Assembly: GCA_030762935.1 (NCBI GenBank)
Contig: CM060899.1
Coordinates: 13,127,001 to 13,191,000, forward strand
Length of the DNA: 64,000 nucleotides
Source of the DNA: Hymenopus coronatus
Lineage: Eukaryota > Arthropoda > Insecta > Mantodea > Hymenopodidae
Direction: 5' to 3'
Part shown: piece after piece, positions 57,890-64,000 of the stretch
How the letters are laid out: each line of letters starts with the position of its first letter
How positions within the stretch are numbered: position 1 is the first letter of the stretch
Translations under genes and position numbers: made by a program
Notes under the pieces: model-generated
Seen by the model: the letters and a program-made list of their open reading frames with translations, nothing else
Told to the model about the DNA's origin: nothing
Database searches by the model: none

Positions 57890-58140
57890 TTGCACTCCAT
57901 GGTCCAAGGATAACATGCTGGTTTCCAAGCTCATGAGTGTAAAAATCTTTAGCATGGTTTCCCTCAAAAGGAAAGTAAAGCCTTTGGTCACTTATCATAG
58001 ATTTAAGGCACATTAAAGCACCTGAATCCTGATAAAAGGGCCTCTGAGCAACATTAAGTGATCTTTCAGGCTTAATATAGAATGGGATATTGAGAACCAG
58101 AGCACATAAGGGGTATCCATAAATGAAAGTCAATTTACTT
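57890..58140 (+). mobile_element. SINE2 copy, diverged head
   Basis: GTCCAAGGATAACATGCTGG, GTAAAAATCTTTAGCATGG, GGGCCTCTGAGCAACATTAA, TAATATAGAATGGGATATTG and GGGTATCCATAAATGAAAG follow in SINE2 order. Confidence 0.7.
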
Positions 58141-58496
58141 GTTTGCCTCAACAATTTATACCTATGTAGTTTGTTAAAAAGCTTTTGTTTCCTTGCCCCA
58201 GTGTTAAGTATTAGTAATTGAAAAAAGAATTTGTACCACCTTTAAAATCTTAGGTGTTTGCGAAGATCTCTTAATATTAAAAAATGAAAAATGATTTCAT
58301 TGTTTTGCTACACTCATTTAAAGTTAATAGGTATCAGTGCATTCCATTGAGGCATAAAGTATTGCATCATTGTCACAATCCTTTTAAATTGGTAACTTAG
58401 AATGTACTTTTTAGTATTCAAAGGACAATGAATGTAACATATGTCAAGAGCATTAAATGAGACAATCAACATCGATCAAGAAAAATTAATTAAATT

Positions 58497-58745
58497 TTAT
58501 TTATGGACACCCTTTAGCTGTTGTGGTTCTTAGCATCCCATTCTATATTGTGCATCAGTTCTTGCTTAGTTTTGCTCAGAGGCCTCTTTATTATCATACC
58601 ATAAAATCTATGTCAGGATCAACAGCTTAATTTCTGTTCCAAAGGAAGCCATGCTAAGGATTTTTAAGCCCAAAAAATCCTGGCTCTCTGCCGGGTTTGA
58701 ACTCACAATCCTGAGAATCAGAGGCTAGCATGTTACCCCTAAATA
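58497..58745 (-). mobile_element. SINE2 copy, inverted
   Basis: The reverse complement has AACATGCTAGCCTCTGATTC, GAGTTCAAACCCGGCAGAG, AAAAATCCTTAGCATGGCTT, AGAGGCCTCTGAGCAAAACT and TGTCCATAAATAAA. It faces the copy at 57890-58140, with about 360 bp between them. Confidence 0.72.
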
Positions 58746-59139
58746 ATGGAGGATCACATCATTGATAAGCAATAACAATAATCACATTTTTGCAAATTCC
58801 AGTATTTCAAATTTTTGTTATATAGAACTGCCCAATCTTCTAAGCATTTCTTTTACCCTTCATGGTGTTGGTATGGGTTATGCACATGGCAGAAATGCTA
58901 GCTTTTAGCTGAAGCACATTTTGTGTCCAGCCACCATCTTCTGGTACTACATACTACCATCCATATACACCATATGCATTATCAGTCATTTTAATTGTTT
59001 TTCTAAGTTTTTGAAGTAAAAATAGAGGTCAATGGGTGGGGAGAGATACATAATTGAAGGAATATTTAATATAATAGTATTTTTCAGCCTGTCATAAGAT
59101 ATTATTGATAGATTGGTATTATTGTAGTAAACATCGTGG

Positions 59140-60080
59140 CAAGGTCTAACTTAATTTTGTTTTAATTTCTTAGTCTAAAACTGAAGGAGGGAAAGTATCA
59201 GATTTTGACCAAATCTTATTCTTTGTCTCTATGTGTATAGCCATTAACTCTACCACATTAACTTACAAATAAGTACACACCAAAAAAAAAAAAAAAAAAA
59301 AAATTAATGGTGATAAGTATCAGAGATTATCCCAAAGACTGTACTGACTTTCACTGTGGACTGCATGTATTGCATTCCGAGTCCAAGAACACATACCCTA
59401 TTCTCATGGTTCTGGTATCATAAGCACATAATTTGATACTAATAATTTCTCATGATAGCTGCTAAAGGGATGAATTAATAAGAGATTTCTTATAAACCAG
59501 AGTAGATTGTCAATTTTGTCTACAAATTACCTTTACCCAAGTTTCTCAACGATCATTCTAAAATCTGACAAACAATATAGAATCATTCTGTTGATAATCA
59601 ATAAAATATTTCACTAAGTACATAAATCACTTAAATAAGTGCACTAACCTCTGTAATGAAACATATTTTCCTTTCCCTGTTTATGCTTCTGCTTTTCGTG
59701 AAACTACAACCAAATACCACTCCCTTATTGGCCATTATACTGGTTTAAAACTTACACTCTAAATTGACTGCTTAATTGAACATTTAGCACCACAGAATCA
59801 CTTAAATAAGTACCCTAACCTATATATTGAAACACATTTCCCTTTCTTTGTTTTTGTTTCTGCGATTTGTGAAACTATACCAAACACCACACAGGTATTG
59901 ACCATTTTATTGGTTTGAAACCTACATTCCAAATTTAGATCTTAATTGAAATTTAACACCACAAAATTTTATTTTTGGGTGCACATTTAAACCACAGAAG
60001 CTGTACCCATCCAGTAGTTTTGAATCAAAATATGGCAGCTTGATGAAAAGGTGTTTCATCAACCACAATGCATTGAGATA
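59140..60080 (-). repeat. Dispersed repeat family C, inverted copy with partial internal duplication
   Basis: Inverted counterpart of 55157-56010. The section around the GTGTTAAAT / GCAGTCAATTTAGA / GGTTAGTGCACTTATTTAAG blocks occurs twice (59640-59795 and 59810-59960), so part of the repeat is tandemly duplicated in this copy. An A run interrupts it at about 59284-59302. Confidence 0.65.
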
Positions 60081-60089
60081 GGGCATTTC

Positions 60090-60880
60090 ATTTCTATTCT
60101 CTCTATATCTTTAGATTATGATCCCAACCTAATGAGAAATAACACCAGTAGTGGAGGAGGGAGGAACCTACATTAAACATGATCATTAGAACCACAACTG
60201 TTAATATATAAAATAAATAATTAAATGAATAAATATTGAAGTTAAACTGTTAATGGTGTAAATTGAAGCAAAAACCACTTTATTAAATAGAGTATTTCAA
60301 TAAATATTCTGATTATGTAAACTAATAACAGCTGTAAATTTTATTTTTAATATTTATTAAGTAATTATTTTTTTACCAACAGCAAAAATTTTCACTTTAC
60401 CTGCTTAACAGTTAATTTTGGGATATAAAGCCAGTTAAATTTGGTAAATTTTTAATTTAAATTGTGTTCTTAAAATAACTGGTATACAAAGTAACCAATT
60501 TTTCAGTTTGTTTATGACTTTGAAAATACAAGTTGAAAAATTTGTCAATCCTATGCAGTGGTATTAGATGAATTCATGTCCATATTACCTTTCACCATAT
60601 GATGTGCTCATTCCTTATTTGGCTCCCTTAATTCGTTCATAGTAGCAAAAGGAATGAGAATTTTGCCGTGACAACATTTGGATATGATTGTCATAGTAAC
60701 CTAAGTTAATTTTTTGCGTTGACTTTTTGGGTTGTCCTTACCACGACATGTTCAAGTGTAACTATGATTCATTGGCAAGGGTGTTTGCATTTTTAGAGCA
60801 GTTGCAACTTTTCTGTCTGTGCCATGGCCAAGTGCCAATATTTTTGTTCGCAAAACTGAACTATATCAGACCTTCAAATT
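60090..60880. other. No gene seen
   Basis: AT-rich spacer without recognisable exon or repeat. Confidence 0.5.
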
Positions 60881-60884
60881 CCTT

Positions 60885-60945
60885 TTCTTATACTGTTTAA
60901 CAGCTGCTTATACTAATTGTGGCATTGCAGGTAATTTCTTGTTCT
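60885..60945 (-). mobile_element. SINE1 tail fragment
   Basis: TACTGTTTAACAGCTGCTTA and ACTAATTGTGGCATTGCAGG match the SINE1 tail half; the rest is missing. Confidence 0.5.
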
Positions 60946-61376
60946 GTTACAATGCCTTCTTCCTTCATATTAAAATGCTTATCCTTGCTATGCTTTCTTC
61001 ATGTTTCAAACTGCTACTAATGCTCTACTAATAGATAGATCACTCGATCATACTTGCTTTGAAGCTCCTTAATGCCCAAATAAATTTGTGAGCTAATATT
61101 CTGATGTACTTGGCAGATTGTTAACATTACCATGCGCATGCAAGAGAGATATTTTTGTTTTATTTTATTCCTAATTTCTTTTCCTTCTTATCTTCTCTCT
61201 CTTTTCATTTATTCCGTGTTTAAAAGCAAATTATGCTTCCTATTGCTTGAAAGGCATGCACTACATTTATAATTTAAATACTAATAAAAGACATTTTCAA
61301 CAAAAAATATATGCTACAAGATCTTAAAAAATAACAATATTAGATTACATTGCAAAGATGTATTTATTTCCCCTTT

Positions 61377-61950
61377 TCATAACTTTTCTTTTTCTTGTTC
61401 AAAAGTAATGGAATGAGTACTTTTTTTCTGTTTTTGAAAGGTCTGCAGTAGCCATATCATATTGGATAATATATTGGAAATATATTGTATAACGTATGAG
61501 TGTATATTGGGGAAAAGTATTTTTAGCCCCATCTGTATGATGACAGCAGGAGACACTAAGCTCTGAACAGAGATTGCAAGGGAATCATGTAAGGGCTCCC
61601 CAGATTTCATCATTGCACACCTTTTCCAGTAGATGTTCAGCATTCTTACCGAATCTTTCTGAAAACCTAAATTTGTCTAATTTTGCTTGGCTTCTTGTAT
61701 ACACTTACAAATTTTCTCTTGTACTGCCATAGTCAGTAAGTTCCAAAATCCTGTGTGCTGGTTTAGATGCTGTACTTAAACCCCCTTGATTCCACATTTC
61801 CAAACCAGCTGATGTGCCCATTACTAACTTAGCATGTCTTTTACTAGCTGTTCTGAAAGCTGTATCTTTTCTTTGGTGACAGTGCACTGGTTGAATCATT
61901 CCTCTTTCCATCATTAAGTGCTGACCATTCATTCCAAATCCATTACCTCT
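61377..61950 (-). other. Unrecognised decayed coding-like region
   Basis: Minus-strand frames 61705-61932 (75 codons, with MMERGMIQPVHCHQRKDTAF and KRHAKLVMGTSAGLEMWNQG) and 61377-61643 (88 codons) lie in the same direction and could be one old reading region with a break between. Composition is more protein-like than the AT-rich surroundings. I do not recognise the family; a transposon or processed pseudogene is possible. Confidence 0.35.
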
Positions 61951-62375
61951 GCCTGCATGTTATCTGGTTTGATTTCCTTAATATAAACCAACTTATTGAT
62001 GAATTTCCAGGTGAATATCAAATCCATAATATTGTTGTGTTCACAATCACTTTTTTCCTTCTTCTATTGCATTTCTTATTTAATTTATTCCTATATGTTT
62101 CATTTCTCATTGCGTTTTACTCAAATTTTTGCTATTCTTAGAACTTCTTGCTTAAAATTCATTGTAGCTCTTGTAAGATAAATAGGCCGTAGTCTGTACT
62201 CTCTCCTTTCTAGTTCTGTAACAATAAACAGTATCCCATCTACAGTGTTTAGTTATAGTTTGTCTTTTGTGGAAAATCTTTAACATCCAGCCAAGCTAAC
62301 CTTTCTTTTCTTTTTTGTGCAACCAAAATTATTAAATAAACTTCAAATTCCCATTCTACATATTTTCTGACTGTA

Positions 62376-62440
62376 TTAGCTTTTATTGCCTATGGTGCCA
62401 TAAGTAGTTAAAGCAGGTATTAAACACTACCAAAAAAAAT
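62376..62440 (+). mobile_element. SINE1 tail fragment, plus orientation
   Basis: GCCTATGGTGCCATAAGTAG, TTAAAGCAGGTATTAAACAC and TACCAAAAAAAA form the SINE1 3' end with its A tail. Confidence 0.65.
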
Positions 62441-62449
62441 GTATCAGCT

Positions 62450-63700
62450 TTTACCTGCACTCTGTTATCTTATTCTTCAACTGTCCATCAAAATAATCCT
62501 CAGAAACTTCATCTCTAAAATTTAGCATTGATTTTCTTGTGCATTGGGTCATTTCCAGGCCTCTCCAAAAATAACTTGTAAACTGTCTTTGCCTGGCTAT
62601 TCAGCAACCAGCATGATTACTTCCTTGCTGGTATAAGCTCTGGAAGAGTTTTTGATTGGTGCCAAAGGATGGCAATGTTTATACTGTGCTCCTGGTGGTC
62701 AAGGGTAAAGCTCTGCTGGTTAAGATTTGGGCTCGCTTGTGGACAGAGAGTATTCAACTTCTACATGAACTCACCAGGAGGAATAGCAAATGTGTGTTAC
62801 CCAGACAGACTGAGGGTAACCTTTGCTGGGAAAAATGTTGGGATAATTATACTTTGGTAATCCGTATTACCTTTCTTATCTTCATATGTCCAGGAAGGCT
62901 TTACATATAATTCAGCATGGCACTAAGTTACATACTTTGTGGTAACATTTCAAAATTATATTAAGAACTTTGTAAATCTTTCAATGCAATTTCAGCAAGA
63001 ACATTATATGAATTTAATCCAAATGAATAAATAGTGGAATAGAATTTCTTTCTTCTCCAAAAATATTTTAATTCATGTCATTTCCCTGTTGTGTAAATGA
63101 AACTGGATACACACATTCAATGGTAACATTTTATTGAAGAGAATATCCAGCACAGCGCTCAGTTTTCAGTATTCCTTATTTTGTTTGGTAAATGTTTATT
63201 TCTAACATCTTGCTTAATTGTTCCAGTGTTGGACCAGGATTTCTTTTTTCAGTTCCAATTATAAGAAAAGTATTAGTATTACCAAAATTAATAATAGCTC
63301 TTTTGTTCACAATTTTGTTCCCACTTTCCATGTCAGATAATTTATTTTGGCATTAAGAAAATGAGTTTTACCTTAATAAACCTGTATCTCAAGCACTCAT
63401 TTCCTTTCTGCCCTCTCACCATGTATTGCAAGCAACCAGCCCACCTTAGTGCTAACTCTTGATTCATGACCACAAGCATTGATCCAGTTTTATGCTTGCT
63501 ATTTGTTAAGTAAGATTAGAACAAATTTATAGAGGTGTTATTGAAGCCATAAATTAAAATTTTTGCAATAACAGAATCTGTGAAATCCATTAGCTAAGTC
63601 ACAAAGTATTCCTAATGGTAGTTCCTTTTATCCAATGCAGATACCATTTGAGAAGTGAGCAGCAATATAACTTATTCAATTGACAGCTTTTTCCTACAGC
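62450..63700. other. No gene seen
   Basis: The region 62640-62870 is less AT-rich and open in two overlapping plus-strand frames (62656-62910 and 62669-62860), but neither shows a domain I know. Confidence 0.4.
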
Positions 63701-63710
63701 CACTAGTTAA

Positions 63711-64000
63711 CCCTTTTAGTGCCAGCCCAAATAGTACAAGGCTGCATGAGCAGAGGAGCATGCAGGGTTTTAAATCATTAGTAATAAAATATTACCAAAT
63801 TCCAGAGAGGTAAATCTTTTTTTTTCATTTTTTGTAAACCCTTTTGTCTACTGTATAAAATGCATTTATATGAATGAAAAGTCTCTTCAATATTTTTTAA
63901 ATATTAAAAACTAAAGAAAAATTTTGAAAATAAAATTAAAATTTGCAAAATAATAAACAATTGGGTAAACAAAACCTTACTATACAGAAAGTTAAGGCTA
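63711..64000 (-). mobile_element. piggyBac-type nonautonomous element, runs off the window
   Basis: CCCTTTTAGTGCCAGCC follows TTAA at 63707-63710. The next ~290 bp match the start of the copies at 10267 and 50942 (TTTTAAATCATTAGTAATAA, TTTTGTCTACTGTATAAAA). The far end is beyond the window. Confidence 0.7.

Noticed and set aside
1..64000. CRISPR array, bacterial operon or phage content
   Set aside because: No regularly spaced short repeats, no ribosome-binding-site-led gene runs, and all protein motifs are eukaryotic or from eukaryotic mobile elements.

Overview
The window is AT-rich and repeat-dense, with split protein-coding genes, GT-AG introns, tRNA-derived SINEs, Penelope-like, I-type and other non-LTR retrotransposons, mariner and piggyBac transposons and a DUF7869-like sequence of the kind common in insect genomes. 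All of this points to a large eukaryotic nuclear genome, most probably a hemimetabolous insect or another arthropod. I cannot name the species. I see no bacterial, phage, CRISPR or functional rRNA/tRNA locus.

Only two host genes can be supported. Both encode C2H2 zinc-finger proteins of one family and point toward each other. The left one (plus strand) contributes its terminal exon, 4306-5506, with ten fingers; its upstream exons are outside the window or not recognisable. The right one (minus strand) can be assembled as three coding exons, 41683-41213, 38692-38661 (32 nt) and 31700-30695, giving about 502 residues with an acidic, internally repetitive N-terminus and seven intact fingers. The terminal exons of both genes start after the same kind of acceptor in the same codon phase, so they are paralogues. 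Both finger arrays have decayed fingers just beyond the stop codon.

Everything else is mobile DNA or unrecognised spacer. 1-4300: SINE and piggyBac-type nonautonomous pieces. 5500-6660: decayed tail of the left finger array, interrupted by a SINE that is itself interrupted by a nearly perfect 350-bp Penelope-like palindrome with a 13-bp target duplication. 7780-8690: pieces of a non-LTR retrotransposon and a Penelope-like element with an open GIY-YIG domain. 9190-12590: piggyBac-type nonautonomous copies and an unnamed dispersed repeat (family B). 14960-21393: a degraded coiled-coil leader split by a 5.5-kb I-group non-LTR retrotransposon with a 12-bp target duplication. 21397-25790: a deleted mariner with long inverted ends, a full SINE, and Ty3/gypsy-like remnants. 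26540-30420: a dead piggyBac transposase and a dead DUF7869-like gene. 30700-41717: the right zinc-finger gene, with mariner, SINE and retrotransposon debris in its introns. 41960-64000: more SINEs, mariners, piggyBac-type elements, a second Penelope-like inverted repeat and an inverted pair of another unnamed repeat (family C).

The transposons do not form a pathway together. The main biological stories are the eroding zinc-finger pair, the layered insertions that give a relative order of transposition, and a TTAA-flanked nonautonomous family that coexists with a dead piggyBac transposase.
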